Below, piece after piece: positions 11,900-25,700 of a stretch of 64,000 bases of DNA; the first letter of the stretch is position 1; each line of letters begins with the position of its first letter. The position numbers were made by a program, and so were the translations under genes. Source of the stretch: Cylicocyclus nassatus (taxonomy: Eukaryota > Nematoda > Chromadorea > Rhabditida > Strongylidae); NCBI GenBank assembly GCA_958299035.1, contig CATQJL010000305.1, positions 62,716,127 through 62,780,126 of the forward strand, in the 5' to 3' direction. Under the pieces are notes generated by a model. The model ran no database searches. It was not told the DNA's origin and worked only from the letters and a program-made list of their open reading frames with translations.

Positions 11900-14245
11900 T
11901 ATATACATCCTATGATCTCATCTGTTTTGCATAGAATTTTTTTTAAGAAGCGGGCAAAGTTGACGCAATCTCTGAGCTAATATTTGCCCTTTGCTTCATC
12001 TGTTGAACTCGACGATCTGAGTGCACAACCTTTGATTTTCATAGTTCGATCAATTTTTATGGAGAAAAAAGAGCAGAATGATAGCTTGCCGAAAAGTTCA
12101 TCTATCAGATTCCGCTTAAAAGCTCTGAGAAAGAACACCCAGGGAAAAAGTGAAGATTTTCAAGCATTTGCGAACCCAAAAAATAGACGAATGTTTGCGC
12201 AGATCACAGGAAAAACATTTTGCGAATAATTCGGAATTTTCATGGGAAAAATCACTGGTGAAGCTGATAACATATGGAAAGTTCTTGCAAATAGCTATAT
12301 TTTTGGGGTATCAGTATCAGTTTTATAAATTTTGATTTGATGATTATCAGTAGATTTCCTAATCTGCGTAAGTCTTTTCAGTGGCAGTGAAAATAGTGTA
12401 GTTCAAGACAAATTGCCTGATACTACTTTCAATTTCGAAATGAGCATCAAGACTTAATGATAATCCTTAACAAATATGATTATTTTCTTCTTTCTCTTCT
12501 ATCCCCAAATTCTGTAATGATTGAACCAAACGAGGAACCTCTTGCTTTAGATAAAATGGTATCATTGGTCGGCACGGCCTTCCCAACTCTCTGATAGGAA
12601 GTACAAGTTTCCTTATCACCTCTTCCAAAACGCACCACGTTTTCAGAAGCTTTTTCTATCATCTAGTAAAGAAGGAACGACTTCTTATACAGTTAAGGTA
12701 ACCTTTTTGAAAGGTTTTATGCAACAAAAATACGTCACATGCACTTTTTTGTTTATTTTCATATAATGGTGTTGACTGGAGCATGTTTTTGTAGGACCAC
12801 ATTTTATGGCAGTAAAGAAAATTATCGTTGAATTTTTCTAATCGATATCTAATAGCCATCGTTTTTCCCAACTACAAATCCCAACCCTAACTATTCTTCC
12901 GACATTTTTCTTCTTGTCTCGATCATTCCTGAGAGTCTCGTTGTAATCAAAGCAAACATTGCGCAACAACGTTTGCGCAAGAAAGCGCTGCGAGCTTTTG
13001 CGAATGGCAAGTTGGCTCTCATAAACAACTAATAGAGGTTAAGGATCGGATAGAATAGATAGACTGGATAGAAGTTTGACGAAAACCGTGGGATCCGATC
13101 TCAAGTCCTAAATTTTCCAGAAGAATCAAGACCTTGACGAAAATTTAATATTTGTTTCCATATTCTTGAAGTGTCCCCAAATTTCAGAAAAATGGACTTT
13201 GCTAAGTGCTCGTATAGGCGGTTTTCTGAATTCTCACGCTCAAAATTTTGAACAAGTTTGCTTTGCCCAAACCTAATTTGTTCCTCTATGTCGCAGGGCT
13301 AATGAGTATGGGAAACACTTCTCCGATAAAGGTCCGGCTTGTCTCTAGCCTTCCTTCTCGGGCTATGCTTCGTCTATTCTTTCGATTTTCTCTCAGTTGT
13401 ATATGTATCTCTTTTGTAGCCCCGTTTTTTTTGTTGCTGTAGACGGGGTGAAATCTACTGACATTTTGGAATTCTTTATTAAGGAAGGAAGGTGCACATT
13501 CATTAATTCTAGCATCATATTCTCCACCCATGAGTAGAGCAAAACTCTCAACAAAGAATTGACAAAATTCAGTTTTAGCAGGTTGGGAGAAACTAAAGCG
13601 ATGACCTGGGGGCTTTGCTTCGGTCAAGCTCAGTTTCTCCCAAACTCGCAAATCATTGTAAAGATTGAAGAAACTTACTGTAATCTCTATTGTCTCGAAG
13701 TAAAATATTGGCCTCGAATGTATAATGATATTAATGAACAAATTTTCCTAATATTACTCCGAAGTGAGTCAACTATGTTTTCTTCAATGTTCACAAACTT
13801 TATTGGTCAGCTATATCTCATAATTCAGGGCGATATAACCTTCTTTGAAGTGTAAATTAATTGGAAGGGGATACCTACAATCATACTTCAGCAGGATTAA
13901 ATCTTAACCTAGATTTTGCCCTCAAGAAATCTTCATGACCTCCTGGGAAGTTAAAAAATTTTATTCTTTTTTTTCAAAACCTCGAGGATTCTAGCTTCTC
14001 GACGCATACAAGTCACACATGAAAATCGGAGTTCCGAATGAACTTTTGTCCTGTGCTACAGAAGAGCCTGGACTTGTGAACCCTTCGAATTCGCACTGCC
14101 TCCCGAAAACCATGAGTAGTCAACAAAATGGACAGGTGGCCCTTTATCCTTTCTTCATAGATATCAAACATTGAGACTTTAGCGAAGATCTTTTGTAGAA
14201 GAAGACAAAAAGTGTTACAAGACTTTTGTTAGGACCTACATAATA
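11900..14245. other. No gene supported
   Basis: Two minus-strand frames (12480-12662 and 13286-13741) look mildly coding but have no family match, and their splice context is incomplete. Confidence 0.35.
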
Positions 14246-14752
14246 TTAGGTTGGCTAAAAAAGTTTGTTTTGGCATACAAATGTTCATAAGAAGTTTTCT
14301 TGTAGTTTTCTATCCATGGTTCTTTCTGGAAGATAGCTCAAAGCTTTCTCTATCAAATATCAAATATTTAGAATTTTCTATCATCTGTAAAGACAGTAAC
14401 ATGGCTAAATTTCCAGAGTCTCAGGTTTTTGACTTCTTAAGCTTCGTTTTCATGCTGTAATGGAAGTAGATAGCAACAACTCGATATTTCGTTACAGAGG
14501 AAGTTTTCCTATTTAGTGAATAACGATGAAAAGCGTGATCTGCCACTGTGATCTTTTATCAATAAAACCAAATTTCTTTATATATGCGCGCAGTGAGAAA
14601 ACTGGGCTTTTTCACTTCATCACGGATTTTTTTCTTTAAAAGATAAGTTCTACTCAAATAGGATGCATACTCCAATTCCTGCTGAAGTGTTCTTTCAGAA
14701 ATACCAACTTTGAATAAAATTCTATTCCGAACTCATTTATTAGCCAACCTAA
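14246..14752. mobile_element. Mariner-like MITE
   Basis: The ends TTAGGTTGGCTAAAAAAG and, inverted, TTATTAGCCAACCTAA are flanked by TA. It is 507 bp with short terminal repeats and an AT-rich interior, with no transposase. Confidence 0.7.
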
Positions 14753-15365
14753 TAGTATGATTATGCGTTTCCCAATTCTTGAATCACTCCAAAACTTTTG
14801 AAGCTGTGCAGTAACAATTCTGATTTCTTCCTTCTTTTTTGAAGAGCTCTAATGAAATTGTGCAAAAATCTGAAATTCTACGCGCACTGGATCTCATTAG
14901 GCTAGGGTTAGCTACCAAGAAGAACCAGTTCTAGCATTTACCCGGTTGTCAACCGATGACATCATCAAAACATAGCTGTTCTCGAATATCAACAGTTGTT
15001 TTTGTAATCTCAAGCACAGAACGGCAACGTGACTCTGCCGAATCGTGTCGTATTTGAGAGTCAAATAACCCATGTCAAAGAGGCGGAAGATTAACCAAAC
15101 CGGCCACAGTCAACCCCACTGTGTGACACTACACGCACAGCTACATACACAACTTTTCATATATCTGCGGAATTTGGGAAGATACAGTAATCTCAACTCG
15201 TCATACTCACTAGAAATTACCAAAGTTGGAGTCGTTTTGGAAGAATTTACGTGTTTTCTCTGCGACGAGAATGCCTCTAATAACGAGCACTACAGAATCT
15301 TCAATAGTGATCTACGCAGGTTTGTTAAATTTCTTTAGCCTGAAGCTAGAAACAAGCTAACATAT

Positions 15366-15640
15366 TGTCGAGTTATTTGTAATTTGATATGCGTGTTGCA
15401 CATGAGGCGCTCTGATTGACGACTTGTGAGCTTAGAAGCTGCTCAATCTCAGCGATTTCTCCTTGTTTTTTTTCTTTTTCGATTTGATTTCATATGTATT
15501 CGCTAGTAAATCACAATTCTAGAGTTTGTTACGCAAGAAAAGGTTTTACTGATGAATGCTCGAAAAAATGTCGTCGGTTGCCGCGCATAGTGTGCAGGCT
15601 CACATATTAAGTTTAAAATGTTACATTCTTCATACAATGC
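15366..15640. repeat. MITE family G (GAGTC-type ends), copy
   Basis: The left end (TGTCGAGTTATTTGTAATTT, GATATGCGTGTTGCACAT) and right end (TGTGCAGGCTCACATATTAA) match the copy at 35977-36231. Both ends are variants of one terminal inverted repeat. Confidence 0.65.
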
Positions 15641-17099
15641 GTGAGATTCTCAACTTTCACTGCATTTCTATGCATCTACCGATTTCTAAACTTGTGCTTC
15701 AAATGCGTCTTTGATATCGCTTTCTAAAACAATTTATAAGGCCAGATTAAGGTATAGAAGCGGTAGCTACCAAATTAACCTTTGTTCTTCTATATCACAG
15801 TCAATCTTTGGATTTTGCGAATTTTTATTGAGCCGTAGAGATTTTGGCGTAAAGTGCCGATTACTCCGTAAGTTGAATTATTCTGAACAAATTCATTAGA
15901 CGCTCAAGAAAAGGCAGAAAGTCCGAAGACATAACCATATATGTCTGTAAATGATGTTTAAGGAGAAAGCTTCCAAAAGATACTTACACTTTTCCAAATG
16001 TAAGGTAAAAACTAAGATTTTGCCCAGTCAACTACCTCTTGTGTTACTATCCCCTGAAATTCTGCTCTAACCCTACACCTCTTTCATTTGCGAGATAGTA
16101 TTTGGATGGACTGAAACTACACATGGTTCCTCTTTTTGTCAGCAAACATAGGCTTTTTTCTAACACTAACAGCTTTCATCAATAATTCATATTGCGTTGC
16201 TTTTTTGCCAATGCTCCGAATAAACAATACATGCATTTGCTTTTTGAACATGTATATGGAAAAATTTCAAACACCAGAATTCCAATCAATTACCGAATTC
16301 CTTCTTCATATCTTCTCCAAAACCTAGTAATCGAATAATTTGACTTGTGTTTGAATGCATCTGTCCTTCAGCTGCGGGATATTTCCCGAAATAAACTAGT
16401 TAAGCAGCTGAGCGAGGCATTTTGAGAAAAATGGCTTCCTCTGCGCAATTTAGCTTGAGCGTGAATATTAACGATAACCCGTTTATTTTTCGTATCACAA
16501 ATTCTGTAACGAGTGTATTGTAAGCAATTGTATCTCATACATTGACTATATATCCGTAGATTTGAGCAGTAAAAAACTCTGCACGTTTATAATGGCTCAG
16601 ACATACTTTTGATGACTTAATTCTCGTACCAAAGTATTTATGCACTCTTAATAGGTTCAATTTTTGAACGTTTTGTTTCAGTATCTTTTATAGAATAAAA
16701 AATTAATTCCTAGTGGTGCTAAGCAAAAATTACTGCTGGCATATGAAAGCGTTACCAGAAGGAAAACATTGAAATTATACTTTTGTAAAGTTCGGTATTT
16801 GATCATGCTGAATCGTCCAATTCTGTCTGGAATATTTTTGGTTGAGGTTTTCTTCACTACCTTTTCGGACCAAAAGAACGAACCTTTGGTTGTACGAAGG
16901 TCTCCAAGAAATGTATTTTGGCATATTCCACCTTGCTATTTTTCTTCAATTTCATCCTTGTATGTGTTGTCAAATACCACATTAATTACATAATAGGCAG
17001 TATAAGGTTCAAGTAATTGGTTTCGATATTCCAAAGTGAAATCTTTGCATGTTTGGTGCAAATTATATCAACCTGATTTTTGAACAAGTTCGCCATTTT

Positions 17100-17430
17100 C
17101 TAGAAAATGTTTCGCTATTATTTACCACTAGATGGCTTACCCGGCTCCGCCCGGCCCTGTCATTATTATATTCGTAATCAGCATGCTCGATTACCCCCCT
17201 GCACCAACTCCCAGCCCCATAGCTCAAATTTTGCAAAAAATCGATAAAATCGATATCGATCGATGACGAAAAGTAGCCTATGACACCCGCCGGGGCCCGA
17301 AATGTATGTGTGCCAAGTTTGGTCCGGATCGGTTCAGAAATGGAATTTTCTATTCGGAACATACGTACAGACAGACAGACAGACATACAGACATACATAC
17401 AAACAGACATTCAGCTTTATATATAAGAAT
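17100..17430 (+). repeat. Retroelement 3'-tail-like sequence with CAGA repeats
   Basis: It begins GATGGCTTACCCGGCTCCGC and later has CCAAGTTTGGTCCGGATCGG. It ends with a (CAGA)n/(CATA)n microsatellite (17368-17405) and TTATATATAAGAAT. This GATCGGTTCAG plus tandem-tail pattern is common at 3' ends of non-LTR or SINE-type elements, but I cannot name the family. Confidence 0.4.
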
Positions 17431-20400
17431 TTAAAAGAATTTTGTTATAGTAGAGTAATATACAGCTTTACCCAAAATTAACACATCTCTCACAATAAAG
17501 GGTTTTCACTTGCTAATGTAATTAGTTTGAAATGTTTACTCAAACCTTATGTACGTGCGAAAAAAAATCTGTGTTTGCCGCTTGATTCAGAAGGTTATGT
17601 CAATATACTCGTTGAAAACGTCAAGGTTTCGTGATACAGTACGTGCGGACATCAAAGAACGCAGCTTGCAAAAAATTATTCTGGTAATTGTAGAAAAAGC
17701 ATAATCTCGGCGCGCGTGAGCGAAAATTTCGAGAAATAGCGAACCTAGAAAAAAAGTGGTAGGATAGAAAACGAATTTGCATAACTATGTCAGCCTCAAT
17801 GTTGTCAGTAAACTTTTCTTCTCATGATACTTTCCGTTATATAATGTTGAAGAGAATTACGTTCGTTTTGAAACCTCACGAGAGATTTATTATGTCCCAA
17901 GGAAGCAAAGACATTGCCTTTGTATCCTCCAAAATAAAGTCTTTTTTGCGAGAAGGCAATTCCAGAACATTCTTTTTTCGGTAATTTCATTTAGAAACCT
18001 CAATGCATTTCACAACTTTGAGATCACCGCCTATGGCTTCTCCTGATTGTATATACTTTGCTGTCTTCGCACAGTAGTCCTGGCATGATCTGAAATGTGT
18101 TACAGTAACCTTGGGTCACCCAATGAATAAGGTGTCCAGAAATGGGAAGATTCTCAAATTGGCACCGCTTATATGGTAAGCAAGTGTTTATAGTTTAGGT
18201 TTATAGACTTTTCGTACGTGATGATATTATCGATAAGGCTTACAATACAAAGTGCATGTTTACCAGCACTTATTAGATTTATTAGGGCTTAAGATAGTGA
18301 GGATTCACTAACTAATTATTTTCTGTCTCTTTCTTTTTCTTTCGTTTTTCTTTTTCCAAGAAAACGCATCAAAATTTTGTCTTTCAATCCTTTCTTAGAT
18401 TTTGAATTTAAAGTTTTATTCCTCTACGTTTTCTAGAATCATTTTGAAAAGAAATTCCTTCTGTAGAAGTGAACATCTTCTTCTTTGCTAGGTCTGCAGA
18501 TTCACGATTTTGGAAGCTTAGGCTTTTTACCTGTATATGGTCACTAAATGTTTATGAAAATTTCATCCAATTTTCAGATTGTGTTTTCTAAGATAAACTT
18601 TTGTGTGTGATTGAAAGTGGACGAAATGATTCGCACAAAAAAGACAAAAGTGTAGACAGGAAGTCCGGTACCTACTTTATATAGAAACAGGAACAATAGC
18701 ATAACCTATTCAGTATGAAAAGTAAACGCTTCTTTTCGAGAACATTGATTAAAAATATGGAAATTTCACCTAAAAATTTCTCAAAATTCCATAATTATGA
18801 GAAAAAAACCTTTTAGAGCAAAGTGTGCTTGGTAAGCATAAATTCGCCTTAGCAGCCATATTTTTCTACCTTATCGATCCAGCATACTTTTTGCTTCCCA
18901 AATTACATCAGATGATTAGGCTTCACACTCTTCTTCTCCATCTCAAATGACATCGATCAAAAAAAGAATATGCTGCTGCAATAGAAAGGATTGCTATTCC
19001 TCAGCTAATTGCAGCTATTCAGTGCATGTTCTAAGCTGCTCGACAGCTCTCAGCTGTGCAGCAGCTTTTGCTGAACAATTCTATAATCTGAAAAATCATC
19101 AGTTTTTCCGATCTGATTGTACCCATGCATATGTGCGGATTTTGGCGAAGCTTATATTTTGCGCTCACATGTTCCAGTGAGTTTTTGGTTGCGATTTGGT
19201 CGCATGATATTAGGCAAATGTATTCACATACGGTAGGCTAGAAATCACAGTTGTTAATAACGGCGTAGGAGAAGGCCGATTACTTCATTTACTTCCGAAC
19301 CCAAGCGAATGCATCTCAGGTTTGTTGATTTGCTAAGCTTTGAGAGTACTCTAATAGTGACAATCACTTTTTGTAAATCCTCCTTCAATGACTAATAGCT
19401 GGCATAGTTTTTTACGGACTCTTAATATCGTTGTGGAGCAAACATATGACACATTTAGTCTTAGAGCATTCATGCTCGGAGCTCATAAAAGTAAAACTTT
19501 GAAGAGGTTGCAATATTTGATATCATGGGACCAATGCTTCGGGGTTGAAAAGAACGTAGAAGATGGTGGTGCATACAGTTGAGCTCTTACTTAGTAAATT
19601 TTGAATCCCCAATAAGAAGGCAAAGCTTAAAAGAACCGTTCTTTATTGACCCGTTTCGTTCCTTCCTATAGACGAAGTACTTGGTCTCTGAACCATCTCT
19701 GAGACTTCTTAGTAAAGAGCAAGGGTATATATTAATCTGCACCAAACATTTAAAGGATCGTGTAGCGCCTTTAAAATACGAAACTTCTTCTGTGTTGTAA
19801 ATTGAGAATAAACTCATCTTGAATTCTTTGTTTCTAAAGTGTTATCTTTTTTGAAAATCATAAAAATCACAAAATTTGGCACTTTATTTTCTTGTATTAT
19901 TCATAAGTAGAGTTTCGAAGCGCAGTCATGAAACCTTGCACCAGATAAATGTCAATACTTATTCGAGCTTCCGTTTCATGTAAGGTCAAGTGCCCTTGGA
20001 TTATCCATACCCTAAATCAAATTATCTTTACATATTGTACAATAGCGTGAGAGTTATGATTACAATTGATATGCCATTAATTTTTCCACACATTCTGGCT
20101 ATCAATAATTTAGTTCGAATTCAAATTTTTTATTGATTTGTGAATTCACAATTTATGTTAGCGAAAGTCTTGGAATCGTTAAAGACTCCGGAAGTATATA
20201 GAAGCAAGGGCTCTAGTATTTTTCACGGGAATATGTTATGATGGTAGCCCAGCGCAATCTGTTAATTTTAGAAATTTTCAATAATGACAGTTATATCCGA
20301 ATGTCAAGTATTTTGCTGATTTAGATAAGCTCTTTGTGTATCTGCGTCTTAGGTAAGAAACCACATTTCAAGAAATTTCCCTGTTCTATCACTTCAAGCT

Positions 20401-22744
20401 AACAGAAGGCCCTTCAAGGTGTTTTGAAGCTGTTTTGATAGTGTTATGTCACGCTATGCTAATTTGAGAAAAAGACGAATACTAATTTCTACTCTGCTGA
20501 TGAGCATTTGAATAAACTCAATATGTTATAGATTTTTTTCTCGCATTCTAGCAGTGAGCAGAAAAAATAAGCTCATACGTGTGTCTCACATCGTCATTAT
20601 GTACACAATGTATCCGTATCTACTTGTCTATTCTACATCCGAACCAGCCATGTGCGTCATTGTAACTTGATCTGTTACCATTTTTATGCATCTGCATAGC
20701 GCTTTTCATCACTTGGCGTTTGGACGACTATGCTCCATTGTTTTTTCTTCTAAAGCTTCAAATGAGCATTTTGTTAAACAGAACCATTTCTCAGTGAGTG
20801 AGCGACATAATATTAGGTCGCCACACAAGCTCTGTTACACTTTCTTCTTACTTTACTGAAAATTCTGGGCACTTTGCCAAAGTATATTTGGTGTATATGA
20901 ACAGAAAGCAAAGGGCTATCCTTCGATATCATTTTCACCTTCAGGGAATTGGGTCACGACGCTAATAAGGTTTTTTGTAAAAGTATCAACCTCCATTTTT
21001 TTCTTTACTCTATAAAACTTCCATTTTTTTCATTCTTTCCGAATTTTACGAATTTCCGGAACCGTCAATGCTAATTTAAAATTCTAATTTAAATTTGATT
21101 TTAATCTAATTTAAAGACAATTTGGTCTAGGTCTTTCAACAAAATAAGTTGAAACTTGCCAACTTTAAATCGGAAAGACTCTAAAAAGTCCAGATACTAA
21201 TTTTCCTTGTGCGACATGTATTAATTCAAAGCTACAGTCATCCACGCAACTTAAAAATAAGAAATTCTTCTGGGAAAATTGGGGAAAAAATTTTTTCCTT
21301 GCGTATAAAAGTTTCATCACAAACTAATACAATATTTAACTCAGAAACGAGATCAAAATAAAAACTCGGCTTACTTTGATTTTCGAATATTTCGAAATTG
21401 ATTTTGTTATGTATGATAATAGGCTGTGCTCGTGCCTCGCACTTTTGTGGTGAGAGACGATTTACATAAATTTTCACCACTCACACAAACACTAGGAGAT
21501 ATCAACACCAGCTTTCACTAACTTGTAATCCAAATCATCTGCTGTTCTACCATCAATACTGTTCATTTTTACGTAATGCCCTTCTTAGGTCAGTTCAATT
21601 TTTATTAGAAGTAGCGCTGTTGAACTTTGTCTCCAAATCAGCTTTCTTTATTCATATTATTGAGCACATTTTGCTTTTTATGAAAAAAATGGATGAAGCT
21701 GACCAATGAAGCTCGCAATGCTGTTATTGCCATCGTCGAGTGGACGATGCATTAGCGATATCAAATTAAAAATCGTTTACAACATAGTTCCATTGTCTGC
21801 TTGTTTTGAACAGTTCGTGGTTCACCAATACATTCCATTGTTGGTAGCATTTCATTCACGAAAAAATCGTGCATCGAGCTCTGGTTACACTTTTTTAATC
21901 TCCTTATGGAATAGAGAAGAAATCAAATTTTTCTCGCGTTATGTCCAATCTCCAGATTCTCTGCCCTTCCCTTCACTTGAAAGTTCTATAGGATTAAATT
22001 GGCACAATTGGATGATTTAAAATAATTTAATTATAATGAATATAATAATCAATTTGATCAATCGCAATAACTCCTTGATAGTGAGAGAAAAATCAGAAAA
22101 CATCAAACATCACAAGTCTTAATGCCTTTTCAAAAACTCAAATTCTTCAAATGTGAAATTGAATAGAAATTCCAAGCAAGAAATGATTATAGAATTCTGG
22201 TAAAGATTAATTTTCGCCAAATATTTGTCGGCATTATCAACCTATTTTGATGTACCATAATATCAACATATATTGTTAATATTATCAATGTCTATATTGA
22301 CAAATCCTTGATGCTTTTTTTAGTGAAATCCATTTAGACATGAACTGGGCTTGATGGACTTTGTTCTTTTGAAATCTGCTTCTTGTGCATAGATAACGCA
22401 GCTTGATCTTTGTTCCATTTTCTACCGCTCTTTTAGCACGAGGTAGAAGTAAAATAAAAATATTATATCTTCGAAATCCTCAATGTTAAAAAAACCGGAC
22501 GTTTGCCGTGAATTCTTACGGTTGAGAAAAGTCTTTAAATTTGGACCAATCAAATAAAAACACATAAGTAACGCTTGAAATTTTCAGAACGATAAAACTA
22601 TATCATTTAAGTGACGCCTAAAACTATAGATATAAAACTATTCTAGTATTTTTGGCAAGTCAATGTAAAAATGGCAAAAATTAGTTTACGTTTCTTGAGT
22701 CACATAATCAATTCCACTAAAGAAAAATATAAAAAAAATGAATT
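17431..22744. other. Long AT-rich stretch, no gene seen
   Basis: This 5.3-kb upstream flank of the PPxY gene could hide its 5' exons. None was recognised. A lone mariner-type end (TTAGGTCG at 20814) has no partner. Confidence 0.4.
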
Positions 22745-22756
22745 TCTTGATTCCAG
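22745..22756 (+). promoter_or_regulatory. Splice acceptor just before the ATG, possible trans-splice site
   Basis: A pyrimidine-rich TCTTGATTCCAG ends 2 bp before the ATG of the PPxY membrane-protein gene. In nematodes this arrangement fits spliced-leader addition. It could equally be an ordinary acceptor joining an upstream exon in phase 1 (codon NAA). An in-frame ATG at 22738 lies upstream of the acceptor and would read through it. Confidence 0.4.
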
Positions 22757-22758
22757 AA

Positions 22759-25700
22759 ATGCCGTACGATTCGGACACCGCGCACGCCGGAATACCGAAC
22801 GGCGCATTAACGATCCTCGTTATCGCCGCTGTTGCGATTGTGTCCGTCGTCATCACCTTATTCTGTATGCTCGTCAATAACAGAAGGGCTCGACGTACCC
22901 AACAACGTGTACAGGTGATTTCATTTTTAGATGTGAGTAGCTCGTAAGTTGTGAAATTTGAGATTTGAATTATACGTGTTTTTGAGTCATTTGTAATGTT
23001 CTTGAGTCGTTTGTAACTCAATAGGTGAGTCTACACTACGCGCATTAACTAGCGACACTTTTACTAGTAACTCTTCAGTAGAACCTTTTTTAACGGAAAA
23101 TTGTAGAAGTTTGTACTACTAACTGATCCATATCCAATCAAATTAAAACGAACAAGGAAACAAGTCACGGCCACTCAAAGGGAAGAAGCCAGCATGGCGA
23201 GACTGTCATCCGAGCAATTTTCGAGGCAATTTTCTCGCATCAGAAGCAACTTCTATCGGCGCGAGTCGGATAAGTAGACAGTTGGGGGCCCCCACCACTA
23301 TTAGGCCTCAAAATCTCATCAACCCCATTTTGGGTGGACGGTACTTTTGAGTGCCTATAAGGCCTAAGTATCAACTTTCAGTATTTTCTCCCTGTTTGAA
23401 TATTTGAATACACACCAAACAATGAGATTCACCTCGAGAAGTTCTAACTTCAAAAGATGATAATCAAACTTATATGATTATAATTATATGATTCCTTCGA
23501 GTCATTCTTGCTACTTGACAACTTAACTGAATCTGCTAACCATAATTTTTCGAGGTTTTCGCGGATTCTCGATACGATATTTTGAATCAGAGGTATAGGA
23601 AGGCCGTGAAATGGCAAAAACATGGAAGTCGAAAATCTAAGCGGACGGTGCCTTCAATTCGTGGAACACTTCGCGCGTTGTGCAGTACACACTTTGTAAA
23701 GGAATTTATGCATGTTAACATAACTATAGTGATTCGCTGTCCGCACAGCACGCGCCGCGAGGTAAAATGCTTGCCCCAGTACAAATTCGTTATTGTAGAA
23801 GTCGTGCTCTCGCGACAATTCAGCCGCGCCGCGCTGGTCCTCGGCGTTTGAGCAGTCCGTGCGATCAACAATCGACGATACTTTCATAGCGCTTTTCTCA
23901 AACTTCTCCGTAGCCTTGTGATTTTATGACAACAACTTTTGTCCTCTTTTTCAGTCTCAAATATCGGCCTCCAAAACTCGTCAATTTTCCGATAATGTAC
24001 TGGGGGAGGAATTTTTCTGAGGAAACGATTCCATCTGCGAACATTGTAATTTTCACATAGCAGTGTATTGAACACAATGCACAATGCTTGACACTATGAG
24101 ACTTATCTGCTCATGTCTAGTGAATTCCCTTTGTTCCCTATTCTCTTTTATTCGGCTGGGTATTTATTAGTGTACATTTCTAAGGTCTGTTATGCTGAAA
24201 AGGTTTTACGAGTTAACTACGGAAATGTTGTCAGTTGTCGCGCAAAGTGAAGCTCACATATCAAGTTACAAATGACTCGACGATATGAATATTTATTCCT
24301 CTCTCAATGAACTTCGGCCTGAACTATGGTGTCTGCAATATGTACGCAGTGTTTGCCAGTAACATGAACTCGGTGGCCTCTACGTCAACAGTGCCACCAT
24401 AAAAAATCTCTCCGTATTCCATTCGTTGGAAGAGAAGAAAGAGTTTCAACTTTTTCATTTCAGCGACTGAATCTAACAGGAGCAAGGGACTCGTTGTCGT
24501 CGGTATCAGTTGGATCACTTCCATCTATACCTGCGTTTCCACGAATGACGGAATTGCCCATGTATATCACACCATCACAATACGATCCGAAATTCGATGC
24601 TCCACCAACGTACGAGGAGGCCGTACGTTCAGCGCCTACAAGTCCTGTCTCTGCACCTGTAAGCCCTATTTCACTTACGGTAAGCTTCACAATACTATTC
24701 ATAGCTTTATAAAAAGTTGGGTATTCATGAAAATATCTTGATCTCACAATCAGTTAAATTTTCTGCGTTTATGTTCACGAATGCTTTTGGAAGTAGAACG
24801 CTGAAGGTAAAACAACTCGGAATTTTTTTCGTCATCAGCTCGTCCTTTAGCAAATATTGACGCGTGAGAACTGCCTTCGAGTAGCTCAAAGGCAAGCTTA
24901 GTCAGAATCAAAGGTTCAAAAGACCAATTAGGTTGAGGTAGAAAACAGAATTCCATAATTTCTGTCTACAATAATAGCTTCTGTCTTTTTTGATTTCTTT
25001 TGTGAAACAGACGATCAATTAAGAACATTAAGCAAAATTTTTCAAGTTCATTTATTTTGAAAATGCTTCGGTGTGCAAAGAGTTTCAATGGTAGATTATA
25101 TTGGTAGATGTTTGTCACACTGCTGTTCTACAATATGAATAATGTCGCTTATGATGTATTCAATGTTATCGCTTGGAACGTCCATTAGCAGAATTAAGGC
25201 TCCTACAAGCATTTTGTTGATTTGCATTTTCGCAGATTGTTAGACTCAAAACGTAATTTCCTCTTCAAACTACTCTAATTTCACGCGTACAAGGCGCACC
25301 TTTTCCGATTTTTCGACTAAGCCCCTCAACCGCTTTGAATTATTTCGGAAAGCGATCCTTAAGCTGTACGATTCTCTTAAACAATATACAGCAAGGCGTA
25401 GGATCCTTTGGTGGCGAAGTTCTTTGGCGTATTTGGGCTGGTCGATTTTGAAAAAAAAATCCTTCGCGCCTTGTACGCGCGAAATTAGGGTAGTTATACC
25501 TATTCTAGAGTGGTGTGACATCTTACCAAAAGCTAGCCCATTCGCCCCTTATATTGAGATGTTCTCCAAATTAGAGTTGAGGTAGACGAAACAGGAGCTA
25601 ACTTCACGCTTGGAATTATGCTACGTTGCTATGTTTTATCACTAGCAAACAATGTGCTGAACGTACAAACTCGCGGCCTTGAAGGCAAGGTCCACGTTAG

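Noticed and set aside
12480..12662. Minus-strand frame with a single VVRFGRG, resembling an RFamide neuropeptide
   Set aside because: Only one RFGR with no dibasic site before it, no signal peptide and no repeat of the motif; likely chance.
13286..13741. 151-aa minus-strand frame
   Set aside because: No recognisable family; it contains a local inverted repeat (GGGAGAAACT and AGTTTCTCCC) that explains part of the openness. It cannot be excluded, but is not supported.
18947..19180. Cys/Ser-rich frame that looks like a small secreted protein
   Set aside because: No signal peptide; the composition comes from AGCTG/CAGCT-rich sequence and there is no splice support.
20812..20840. Mariner-type terminus TTAGGTCG after TA
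   Set aside because: No inverted partner end was found within several kb, so no element can be delimited.
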